A stretch of 64,000 nt of DNA from contig NC_090796.1 of the NCBI RefSeq assembly GCF_040054535.1, positions 11,326,001-11,390,000 on the forward strand, in the 5' to 3' direction. Below the pieces are notes generated by a model, which saw nothing but the letters and a program-made list of their open reading frames with translations, had not been told where the DNA came from and did no database searches. The first letter of the stretch is position 1. Each line of letters opens with the position of its first letter. Origin of the DNA: Antennarius striatus (lineage: Eukaryota; Chordata; Actinopteri; Lophiiformes; Antennariidae). The position numbers and the translations under genes are program-made. Positions 1 through 20,700 of this stretch are shown in pieces.

Positions 1-351
1 ATATGCACAGTAGCCATATTAAAAAGACTGGAAGAGATACATTTTTAAACTGGCAATTCATAGACAATCTCTTACAGTAAGCCTGGAAGAAGGTTACCAA
101 TTTTTAATTTAAATATTAGGCCAACTGGGGATGGTGATAGGAAAGCTTGAGCACAAAAATTTGATTTCATTATTGGATAATAACTGGTTTTCTTCAATCT
201 ACAGAGGGGTCAACAGTAAAGCTCTTTTTTATAGTTGTAAGAATTCTCGTTAAACACACAGATGACAACAGTACTGAGACTAGCAACCTTGTATATGACT
301 GGTCTGGGTATAATTTTGTGTTAAACAGTTATATAGTAGGGTTGCTGTCTA

Positions 352-9085
<8,734 letters not shown>

Positions 9086-10350
9086 GTTAAGCCAAACATT
9101 ATATATTCGAGATTAGATGGAAAATTAAGAATCAAGGTTCTCTGGAGCTGATTAGACATCCTAGAAAACGTCTTCCCATTCTCTTTACCTTTTAGTATTG
9201 CTTTAAAACCCATTTTTATACGCTTTACCTTGTAAAATATAAAGAACAATATTGAGCTTCGAAGTCCTGTGTTCATTAAGATCATGCAAATGTCAGAATG
9301 TCTCAGTTCGAAACAGTCAAAGATCGAGTCTCTTAACGCAAATATTAAGCATTTACACACAAGAACGGAAAATAGCCTTGTTCACATCTAGTGTTCTAAT
9401 AGTAGCCGAGAGACTACTGTGAATAACCGGAACCTAGTTGACGACAGTGACAGAAATAAATATCGAAACAGTTTACCTTATAAATAAAATACAGCCCGTT
9501 GCTTATAGTCATCCTCTTTTGAACACATTCAACCTTTCCACGTTATGCGGTAAAAGCGAAATTGATCACAAATTCATTGTTGATGCGCTTTTGATAGCAA
9601 CCAATGCAAAGCCCTATCACGAGTGTTAACGTAATCTAAACAATTAATCAGACATACTGACCACATAGTTTCAGTGTGCATACTATTTAGCCAAATCTGA
9701 TTGCATCAAGCCAAAGTGCCCTTTGTAACGCAATTTAATAACTTCTCGGAGCATTCAACATTAGCCGGACCAATGCTGCCTATGACGCTGGCTAGCATAA
9801 GCTAGCTCTTGTTAACCCGGACAAGACATCGAGGAAACTAGTTACCGGTAAAGAAAAGAGAAAAAGAAAAAAAAAAGCACATTTTAAAACACGACAAAGG
9901 CTGGTCACAACTGACGTACCTTCAAAATGCAATGGAGACACTGCCTACTTTAGCCAAATAAGCTAACGTTTCTAGCTTCAAACAACTACGTTCCACTCAC
10001 ACTCCGGCTAGCGGAGCTATCTCTCGCACCGACCCTACACGTCAAACAGATTACGTTTCACTGACCGAATTCAAAAATGCCATGGCGTTCTTCAACTTGG
10101 GAGACCACCCTGATGATATAACTTTGGGTTTCTGCCTTTCCAGCTGATAGCACCAACAAGTCACTTTGATATGACACATCAACAAATATGGCCTCCTCAG
10201 GAGAAAAATGAGAAACCAATGAGAGCTCAGTGAGAAATGACGTAGGTCTGACGTAACATGCGGCACTTACCGTTCGCGTTTTTTTTTCTTTTAGACATTC
10301 CTCAACAGGTACGTCCGCTTCTAAAGGATATTGAATGACATATAACAAAA
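9086..10350 (-). promoter_or_regulatory. ccdc186 5' leader and promoter interval
   Basis: Sequence upstream of the ccdc186 start. On the minus strand it contains strong candidate splice donors: a GTAAGT after about 10271 and a GTACGT with an exon edge at 9920. These suggest one or more non-coding leader exons. TGACGT (CRE-like half sites) occurs at 9912, 10238 and 10249, and a CCAAT box at 10216-10220. No TATA box is evident. A 96-codon frame at 10058-10348 looks accidental. The promoter role is inferred from position and motifs only. Confidence 0.45.
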
Positions 10351-10356
10351 AAGTAA

Positions 10357-11146
10357 GGAAATTTGTGTTTGGTAGATTTTTTTTGATGATTCTTGGAAAT
10401 AAATCGTATATCGTTGGAAAGCCTGTTCGTTCCCCCTTTAAATGGTTTCAAATTTGGTGAATTGGAATGATAGGAAAGTGAAGAAACAAGACATATTGGC
10501 AATTTAACAGTTTATTCATGTAAAAAAAAAAAGCCTCGGTAGCGTGTGCAAGAAGCAAGTACAGCCACACCGGCCTGGACTTTCCTCCTCTTGCGGGTCA
10601 CACGCTGCTGTGGGATGACATCCCATTCGTCAACCAGCGTTTGTTGAAAGTCAGCCAACGTGGTGGTGTCGGTCACTCTGATCCCACAAGTGTTCAATGG
10701 GCTTCAGGTCATCTTGGAGAATGGAGTTTGGTCCCAGACTGCGGTGATACGGAAATTGAATTTCCACTAGTAGAAGAATTTAATCTCGATACCGCTCTGC
10801 ATTGAGATGACCTCCAATGCATACACCTACTGTCAGTGACCACCATAGCACAACCCATTTTCACAGGTCCTGTCAATCAGGTGCGTGATTGACAGCACCT
10901 GTGTTCACTAGCAGCCCAAAGAAGTCAATCAACAGCCAAGCAGAAGAAGCTGTTTGATAAACAGAGCAGATTTTTCAGTTTTCATGGGTGCAACCCAGAT
11001 ACTTACCTCTGCTGCTCTCCCCACATATGCATGTTCCTTACAAATATGGCACCATTTAATAAAGGAATAAACAGGCTTTCCAAAATATAAGATTTATTTC
11101 CAAGAATCATTGTTACAACAAAGAAATCTACCAAACACAAATTTCC
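10357..11146 (-). mobile_element. Degenerate Tc1/mariner-like transposon with long TIRs
   Basis: Two arms of about 100 nt at 10357-10458 and 11038-11146 are inverted copies. Both carry GGAAATTTGTGTTTGGTAG, then GATTCTTGGAAATAAATC, then GGAAAGCCTGTT. Between them, on the minus strand, is a decayed transposase tail. The element lies between the divergent genes ccdc186 and tdrd1. It is non-functional as seen: the reading frame is short, with no intact catalytic core. Confidence 0.8.
10512..10697 (-). pseudogene. Tc1-like transposase C-terminal remnant
   Basis: A 61-codon frame reads through FQQTLVDEWDVIPQQRV, which resembles the conserved C-terminal region of Tc1-like transposases (typically EEWD.IPQQ..). 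It ends shortly before the element's left inverted repeat. The DDE catalytic segment is not recognisable and upstream sequence is out of frame, so this is a relic. Confidence 0.7.
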
Positions 11147-11329
11147 ATATTCTCTCTGTTCAGTATGTTTAATACCAGTGATATTACTTGCACTCAACCT
11201 TCAGTGAGAAGTTTTTTTTAAAATATACGATGAACATTTTTCAAATCCATATCCACTCATCCAAACATTTTCAAAACAACAAAAAATAATATTTATTCTT
11301 GATACAGGAATACGTTACTTCTGAATTAT

Positions 11330-11737
11330 GGAGACTGCGCATGCGTAATACTCCACCGTCTCAACGAGCACGTGGGACGTGCACGCAGGTAATGATGGGA
11401 ATTTAAAATTATACCATACCAGTTCACGTCATTGGAATACGTCTATGTCGTATAATATTTTACATATTTCTAGTAAGTAATTATATGAGCTTGTTATTGA
11501 AGGTGTTACGCAACCATTTCTTTGTTTACCGCTGTTTAATGCTAATGGGTGACATTTCAAGCTAACTTTCAATCACCATTAAAAGTAGCACGACTTGACA
11601 TTTGCAGTGCGTATTTAAAAACGTTGTTGTCTTAAGACGCTTAACTTAACTCTTTAACTTACATGACAGTCGCAGTCATGTTCGGTTCGTTTCATCCGAA
11701 CTAAATATATTATTTTCTATGACGTAGAGTTGCCATC
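11330..11737 (+). promoter_or_regulatory. tdrd1 promoter and 5' UTR region
   Basis: Just after the transposon and before the tdrd1 ATG. It contains the palindrome TGCGCATGCG at 11336-11345, a good match to an NRF1 site, and an E-box CACGTG at 11369-11374. CpG density is higher than in the surrounding AT-rich DNA. NRF1-type sites are common in TATA-less promoters. The exact transcription start is not determinable here. Confidence 0.5.
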
Positions 11738-14700
11738 ATGATCAGGTCATATTCTCCGAACGGACCTCGCTTGGCTCTAAGGAAACCATTAACAAGTCCT
11801 GCTGGATTCAGCGTGTCGACTCCTCCAGGACAAGTCTTCACGTCTAATGGTGCACCTGTGAGCCCCAATGGACTCGGTAAGTCAAGGCAATAATGATCAG
11901 ACAATTAAGTCATTTAATTTTGTCAGTCTCGTTTAAAACACAATCGTACAGACAAATCAGACAAATCAAGAAGAATATCAAATTAAAATGTTACGAGGTA
12001 TAAAGAGGGTTAGCTTAAAAACAAATGTCATTAAGAAGATTCCTGCTGGCTGTCTCATCTGTCATTGCAAGGTTATATATGAATATGATGATGAAAACAG
12101 AAATGTCTGAAATTTTACAATAAACATAAATTTATCATGGCAATCTGGGAAATTCAAACCACACTGAAATTTCTCCAAGTGGATGGTTTTTTCACTGAAT
12201 GTGATCCTTACCACGTGGACTATGAGATCCAGAGGAAGGACAGTTTAACTATCACATTGTTATTACTGACAGTGAATGCTTAAAATGCACTAGTAAAATT
12301 CCCTTCTTACTCACCCTCTGGTGGGGCATTATCAAATCACCCAAAGATGGAAACAACACTTCCAACCTCAGAATTTGTGTGTTCACACAAGTTGTTTTTA
12401 TTCTCAGGTCCTGTAAACTCGCCAGTCATCAGGGATACATCTGTGGTACGTAAAGAAAACTTACAGTTCATCTGAGATTGATCAGTGTTTTCTGTTCAAA
12501 TCTTTTATCAGCAGCAATATCTCTTTTGTATTCACAGGAGTCAGGATCCATGTCACAAGTAAAGCTTTGCAGCTATTGTGGTCAGCAAGGTAATACCAAA
12601 AGGGATTATGATTACTGACCAGGTCAGTCATTGAGGCTGATGTGGTTATGATTATGGCTGCATCTTGTTGTGTTCCATTTCAGATCAAATGAATGTTAAA
12701 AAAAACCGGTCCTCTTATGAAACTGAATATTAACCTGTCAGAAACATGTATTAGAGTACAAAGTACAATGCTGGATTGTAAACGTAGCATTTTTTCTCTG
12801 AAAGTTTTGATGAAGATTTTAACATCTTTTTACCTAATGGTTATTACTTTCAGATATTTACAATCGATTGCCTTGCTTACTTGTAATTGATATTGTGCAT
12901 GAAAAATACATATTGATAACAGGGGAAGTGATATAAAGGGTGTTCCAAAATATGCATACACACTTTAAATAATTATAAACTAGGTGCCTATCATAATTGT
13001 ATAATTTTCCAAATGTAAAAGCATTTACAAACATTTAACAGTTTTTTCACCATCTGCTTTCAAACTGATATCCATTCTGGTTCAGACACTGTTGACAACA
13101 GACGTTGTTGGATTTCGTTGAATGGTTTCCAGTACTCTTTCTTCTTTGTGGGGCTTCTCACTGTCCATGGTCTTCCGGAAACTTCTTGTGGATCATTAAC
13201 TTCAATGCATTTAATCTGCAAAAAACCTACAATTTAGTTACAGCTGCTTAAGGGTGTATACATTTTTTGGGGACACCCTGTATATAGTAGTTAGTCAATG
13301 AGGAAAGTCAATGGATGAAATGAAAGAAAATCATTATATCTGTACAATAGAAAATGGTTCAAAATGAGCCCCACCTCAAATCCACGATCAATACCTGTTG
13401 GTTTTCAATTCATGGCAAAATTTGTAGACATTCATATCTGGTTTTTTAAGTATTTTTCAAAAAGTGACCATATGAAAATAAGTGGATGTCATTTTGAGGC
13501 ATGGTGTCATGATTTTAGACACTTTTGCAAAGTGCCTCTTGTTAACTTTTCTAATTTTCTTTGAATTTGGTGCAACTAGCACTTTCTAATTAGAATCTGA
13601 TAACATTATAGGTAATTTTCGGTGCAAACGCTGCAAGATAACAACATACTGCTCTGCAGTATGCCAAACAGAGGACTGGAAGACACACAGACACATTTGC
13701 AAGCCTGTTGACCCACATCCTGCAAAGTAAGCTTATTGATACCGGAGTCCCATTACTGACAGCTGATGAGTTACTAATGCCAATGAAAACCAGTCCTTCA
13801 TGTGTGTTTGTTAGCCAGCAGCAATAAGTTGAATTGTTAATGACTAATGGATGATGTGATCTCAATCGCTTCTCTTTATTTGAAGAGACACGCAAAAAGA
13901 GGGCAAAACTATGTCATTATTAGGAGAGAGTGCAGGCCCACTTGTGTCTAAGGTATTTTTTACTTTATCTAATACAAGAACTAAATTCTGAAATTGAAAG
14001 TATATTATTTTTAGACATTTGTCATCAGTGTTTTTATTTTTTAATTAGTGTGATGCTTCCAACCCTCAGAAGAGCTTTTTGAAGAACTTGTGCATGCCTG
14101 AAGTCATGAAGGGAACAGAACTGCAGGTATGCGACAGTTTTCTTGGAAAGCAAACACTGACATAACAAGAATACTAAAAGCCATTGTCTTATGTGTGTGG
14201 TTTTAGGCATCTGTTGTAGAGTTTTACAGCCCTAGCAGGTTTTTCCTTCTTCCCTTTATCCCGGAACTGCTGACAAATCTGCAAACCGTGAGCACAGAGC
14301 TTGAGAAAATGTACAGGTCCCCTTCAACGACAACATATATACCATATGTGGGAGAGGTGTGCGCAGTTCAGTTCTCCTGTGACCTGGTGAGGCCTTGTCG
14401 GTCTGTATGACAAAAGACACAATTGTGTGTGTGTGTTTAGACATTGGTTTGGATTTTGTCTTTTGCCATCATGGCGTTTGTACATAGAACTGGTACCGAG
14501 GCCTGACACAGAATGTGTCTACTGACCGGACAACGGCTAGTATCCTTTACATCGACTTTGGCAATGAAGAGGACGTCCCTGTGGACAGGATCAAGCCACT
14601 GGCAGCTAATATCCAGCCTTTCTGTCCATGTGTAAGAGGACATTTACACAACTACTGTATTGGCTTGAATATAAGACGACCCTGATTATAAGACGACCCC

Positions 14701-17700
14701 CTTTTTCAAGACTCAAGTTTGAAAAATACTTTTTGAATACCAAATTTAATTTTTACACAGAAAATAATTACATCTCCGTACATTACACTCTGAGACAACA
14801 TATTTCACAGCCACTTTTCAATTGTTGGAAGACTCTGCCTCATTTATCACCATCATCCTGAAGTTTGCATCATAACTTCTCAGCTGCCGGTTAACCTGGT
14901 CGGTCTTCGACCCACTTTTCTCCAGATTATCGCTACGTTTCTCCATTTTCTGTTATCTCTTCTCTTATTTTCTTATCTTTTCTTTTTTACCGCTATTTTT
15001 ATTTTTCTTCTTCGTGACAGGGGTTCACTTTGGCCTGGGGAGTAAAGTTCAGCATTCGCTTTAAAGATATCTGGCGCCATCTAGCGTTGTGAATGGGTAC
15101 AATGTCTAGACCCCGAATGTAAGACGACCCCCACTTTTTCAGTCTTATTTCATTGCAAAAACACTGTCTTATATTCGGGCCAATACGGTAAGTGCAGTTT
15201 AAAAATACATAAGGTTCATCATGACAATTTGTAATGTCTTACAGCTACCGACAATGACACTAACATTTACAACTATTACTTCCAGGCAATGGAGTGCCGT
15301 ATAGCTGGAGTGGTACCTGTGGGTGGAAAATGGTCAGAAAAATGCTGCATTGCTGTGAGACAGCTTCTGGTCAATAAGACTGTGACCGTTAAAATCATGA
15401 CAACAGTTGAGAAAAGTCAAATCCGTGTCGTGGATATCATGCTTTCTGTAGGTAGGTTGGGAAGGCTCAAAAACAAGGATCTATTTGTGGTGGATGAAGT
15501 GTGAATTATTCGGAGGATTTTGAACACAATTAATACAAAACTCTGTTTTTTAGGAAAGCTGTTGAGTATGTTCCTCATTGAACAAGGATATGCTGCAGAG
15601 GAAACAATTGACATAACACCAACACCGCAAGAAATTCGTAAGCTTCTTTCTCCCATCTCAAATCAGTCTGCAATCCAGGGTTGCAGTCTTTTGTGTCAGA
15701 CTGCACAGTTCACTGAAATATGCAATGTAGATATTTGTTTAAAATATATATAAAGCATCCTACTGGTCATGAAATTCCTATCCAAAAATATTACAGGCAC
15801 TCGTGTCACAATAAGACAGCAAATTGAGTTCTTTGCAGCAATTCATAGTCGTAGGTTTTGTTTTGTTTTGATACCAGCTTAAAAGAAGCAATGACATTTT
15901 GAATTTCCTCAGAAGCTATGGAGAATGCATCTTTGGAAACCTTTAGGCGTCTCTGTGATGGAATGGATGACAACAAGTGGGCTGAGCCACCTAAGCCCCT
16001 GACTCAGGCAGTGGGCGACTCTTTTGCTGTTGTGGTGACCCACCTGCAGTCGCCCAGTGAAATAATCGTGCAGAAGGTGGAAAACGCTGGTAAGAAGCAT
16101 CAGCGTACTTTCACAACTTGAGGACATACTGTATCTTAAACCTGAGAGCTTTTTGTTTTGCAGGAGTTATTCAGGAGTTGCAGCTGAAGCTGAGGGAACA
16201 CTGCTGTCAGGCCAACCCCCCCCAGAACTTTAGACCAGCCCCTGGCACTGTTTGTTGTGCTCAGTTCTCAGGTACAACACAATGCACGTTTTGAGAATAC
16301 ATCATCCTTCAGCAGTTTGGAGCACAAGCAGATTAGTTATTGATGCCTAATGGGCTATCCATCCAATAAAGGAAACAATCTAATAATAATGCACAACATT
16401 TTATATTGTCAGTTAAGCCAAATGTCAGTTAAAGCAGGATTAATATCTTGGATATTTGTACTAAAGATTTGAAATGGACCCACATGTGAAAGGAACTAAA
16501 TTGGAAAGCGTTTACAGGCTCAAAATGAGCATATTGTCTCTAATTTTAAGACTCTTACACATCCAGTTATCAAATGCAATATCTCTGATGTCCCGCTCAG
16601 AGGTCAGTGTGTTTCTTCCAGAGGACAAGCAGTGGTACAGGGCAAAGATTCTGGCTTATTCATCTGAGGAACATGTCTGTATTGGCTACCTTGACTTTGG
16701 TAACTCTGAAGAGGTGGATTTAAGCCACTTACAACCCATCAGTCCTTCACTGCTGTCGCTGCCCATGCAGGCTATGCCTTGTTCTCTAGCAGGTAATAGT
16801 TTTGTTGTGAAGCTTATTTTATATGGCTAGAACTTCTAGTGTGTTTGATAGCTGCTTACACAGTCACGATCACACAGTTGTTTTCAATGAATTTTGCAGT
16901 AAAGCAACTTTTTAAAATGAAAACAACCCAAATTAACTTGTTTACAGTATTATATTAGTGTAATGTCAGCCGAATAAAAACATTTTTGCCTGTACTCTTT
17001 CCTTTTATTGGAATGATAGTAGTGCCAGTGCCCTTGAACGAAGGTTTCTTTTCTCAAAACCTGACATCCATCTTTCTTTTTAGGCGTGCAACCTGCTGGG
17101 GAGAGCTGGTCAGAGGAGTGTGTGATTGCCCTGCAGAGAAGGGTGTCCAACAGAATACTGTGGGTTGAGATCCAGGGAGAGCTGGAGGGCAGGGCTTTGG
17201 TGGCCATGATTGACAAGGGCAGTGATCCTCAGGCCGACATAGCCGAGCTGCTGAGCTCGGCTGGTTTTTCTGCTCCTATCATCCGAAGTAGTAACCAGCA
17301 GGCTGACCACACCAATTTCAGTTGGTTGACATTAAAATTCTCTAAAATTTTTTTTAAACACAAGAAATAATTATCAAAATCAAGCAGTGATTGTTCCCCT
17401 TTTAAGAATTTGTTTCAAATGATTATAACTGTTTTAACATTTTTCAGTAGTGAATTTTGAATATTTACTTAATGTTAGATCAACTGCATAATTAATAAAT
17501 TTAATGTTTTGCGTGCGTTCTTGCGTGTGTGTGTGTTTGAATGTTCTCAGTGTCTACTCCAGCCTGTGAGCATCTGGTATGGTCATATGCGAGCATTCCT
17601 TCTGATGGCCAGACAGTATCCCTACACATCAGCGACGTGAAGAACCCTCATGAGTTTCACTGCTACATCGATAACCCTACAGGTATTGTTGAATGATATC

Positions 17701-20700
17701 GATAATAAGGGGTATTTGTTCTAATGGGATTGCTGTCAGTGGCAGATGACAAGCTTAACATTGTTATCCTCTTCAGGGGATGTTAGTCACTCTAATCATA
17801 CCAGAGTACCAGCACATCCTTGAAAAAATAAAGTTTCTTCACTAAAAATAATTCATGTTTTTTTGCAGACCATCAGCGGCTGATGGAGCTGGAGGCTGCA
17901 TTGAACGAGCACTGTAAGGTGGATTCCTCAGCTTTTGAGCCCAAAGTGGGAGAGCCCTGCTGTGTCATGTTTCCTGGTGAGATTACTTCATGTATCTCCA
18001 GCTGGGATACACGCTGACACCAGCAACCACAGTTTGGTTGTTTTCTGGGTTTCAGTTGTGCGTAACATTGGTTTCCTCCTTAGCTGATGGACCATTGCAT
18101 CGTGTTATGGTGAAAGAGCTCTCTGAAGACAAGGCGGTTGTGAAATTCCTTGATGTTGGTCACTCCATGCAATTGGAAAAGAAGTTACTTCGATCCATAA
18201 CACCTGGACTCCTCACTCTACCCTTTCAGGCTATTAGCTGCAGCCTTGCAGGTATCGTGCGCATGCAAGACAGAGGGAAGATGAAAAACTCTAGTGTTAT
18301 ACCTTTAAGTATTTTTTGGATAAATTCAAAAAAGTTATTATTTCACCTCATACAAGGTTTGTACATTTGTGCCTGGATCTAGGTGCTGAGCCCCTGGGAT
18401 CTGAGTGGAGCAGTGAAGCTGTGCTGGGGTTCCAGACTCTGGTTGTGGGTCAGCAGCTCTCTGCTAGTGTCCTTTCTGTCTCTGAACAAGGGTACTGTGT
18501 AAAGCTGAAGAGCAGAGGGCAGGATGTGGCAGCTGCCCTTATCTCGAAGCAACTTGCCAAAGCTCCTGGAGGAATTTCCAAAGAGACAAATATAACCACA
18601 GGTTCTGAAGACAGACACCGAAAAAAAGTCAAAGGAGACAATTTCAGCCAAATAAATACGCCAATGTCCAATTACACCGGAGCCAGTTCTAAAGAAACAG
18701 TTACTGCAACGGCTGCAACACTATCAGAAGGTCAGCTGCATAGTCGGTGTGCTAAAGACGAAATTCATTGATTTAATGGTTTGAGGGATGTGATTAAAAT
18801 AGTTTGCTGTTATCTTGTTTTAGCCCCATCTTTCCCAGTAGACTGGGACACAGTGAAGCTGCCTCTCAACGAAACCTTTCAACCCTACATTGCAGCTGGC
18901 ATCAGTCCCTCTCTGTTCTACCTGCTCTTTCCCAAACAGGGTAAGGACTGTCACTCATGCCCACATCTAAGAAGAAGCCAAAAAAAAAAGAAGGATTAAA
19001 CTCTTCTAATTGTTTTTTGTTTCACAGTGAGCCAGGAGGAACTTCAGGGTTTGATGACAGATCTTACCACCTACTGCAACAAGGTCTCTTTATCCTCTGC
19101 TGTCAGCAGCAGACCAGCTCCTGGGGCTGCCTGCTGTGCCCAGTTCTCTGGTGAGGAGCATCCTCATGATTTCACAAATTGTATTTCGTACAAGAGTAAG
19201 TTCAGACTTACACTCTTATTGCTGGTCTTTTTTGCCAGGTAGTTGTATAGACATTTGGATATGCATGGAGCTCCTGAGGCTAATTTAACCTTGTGGTGTG
19301 ATAGTCTTGTTGGAATATAACAAAGGGGGATTTCTTGTAACAGAACTACATATTTTATAAGAAAATTAGATACTGGCAGCAATGGAAAACCCCATCAGAC
19401 AAACAGCATCATTCACGCTCATCCTAAAGACAGATAAGCTAATCTGTTACTTAGCTTTTCACCCAACGGGAGACACGTGCAATCTGCTATTATATATGCT
19501 TTCTGTCGTTCCTCCATCCAGTTTTATGCCTGTTTGCTGGCTTCGGTTGAGACCCCACCTGCAGTTGTTGTTCAAGCAAACCTAAGCTGGTAATTTTGTG
19601 TCTGCTGGTAGATGTAATTACACAGCACGTGTAGAAGCGGGCACAGGACTGGCTCTTCTTTAAACACAGCATGCAAGTAGGAGACTATAGCTTGGTGAAC
19701 ATTCCACAGTTAACAACAGGGTCCGTTTTAATGGAGTTTTCAGCCTTCAGGGTCTTGGCTACTGGTGGCTCACTTTTAAAGGACAGCTGTCAAGGGCATC
19801 CTCCTCAGGACATAAAGGCTGGATTCAAGGGTTTTGTGGAAGCATTACATAATAACAGCCACATACAAAGTGTTAACAATTTGTATATATTACAGCATTT
19901 AATGTCTTTTCATTTACTATCCAAACCTAGTAAATCCATTAATGCACTGACAATTTTCATTCTCTTTTTTTCTTTTTTAGCTGATAATAATTGGTATCGT
20001 GCAGTTGTCCTGGAGGTGGGTGAGACTGAGGTGAGCGTCATCTATGCTGATTATGGAAACACAGAGAAAGTGCCTATTTCCCGTATCTTGCCCATTCCCA
20101 TGCATCTGCTGCAGCTGCCCTTTCAGATCACTCGCTGCAGTCTCACCGGTAAGTCGAAAGAGCCGCCAATTGTGTCCTCTAATGTTATTTCATGGGCAAC
20201 TGCAAGATTTCTTTGTAATTATTTTATAACAGTACATAGGATGCATATAAAAATGCACACATGCACAGAAAACTAAAATTACATTCTATAAATTATTTAT
20301 AGATTTAGAAAAAAGTTGTGCACACCAAACTTCAGGAAATGTTCCACTTACAAGCCACAGTATACCTGTGAAACAAGTGAACAAATTGGTGGTGGTTAAT
20401 GAATTTATGATCATTTGGATCTTCATAACTGTTATTGAGTTCATTCATCTGTTTTCAGGTAAAGAACGCTTTCCTGCCAAGAGACCAGAGGAAATTAATC
20501 AGATTTTTCAAAGCCTGCTGTCAAAAGGTGTCTTTGCTACCACCGAGTCATTTGATGGCTCTGCTAATGTGATCTCACTCGCTCTGCAGCCTGAGAAAGG
20601 AGGCAAGCAACTCACCGCTCTGATCCTGGATGCACTACAGTCCCAGGCCAAAAGTAACCCTAACCCATCCACCACCCAGAAGGAGCCACAGATTGACAGG

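Noticed and set aside
10058..10348. 96-codon minus-strand frame upstream of ccdc186
   Set aside because: No domain recognised, it spans two candidate splice donors and promoter motifs, and ends at the transposon edge; most likely untranslated leader/promoter sequence.
15797..15854. Possible extra tdrd1 exon between 15637 and 15913
   Set aside because: It has an acceptor and an open frame, but 58 nt would break the phase and the donor (GTTTTG) is poor; direct joining 15637-15913 keeps frame.
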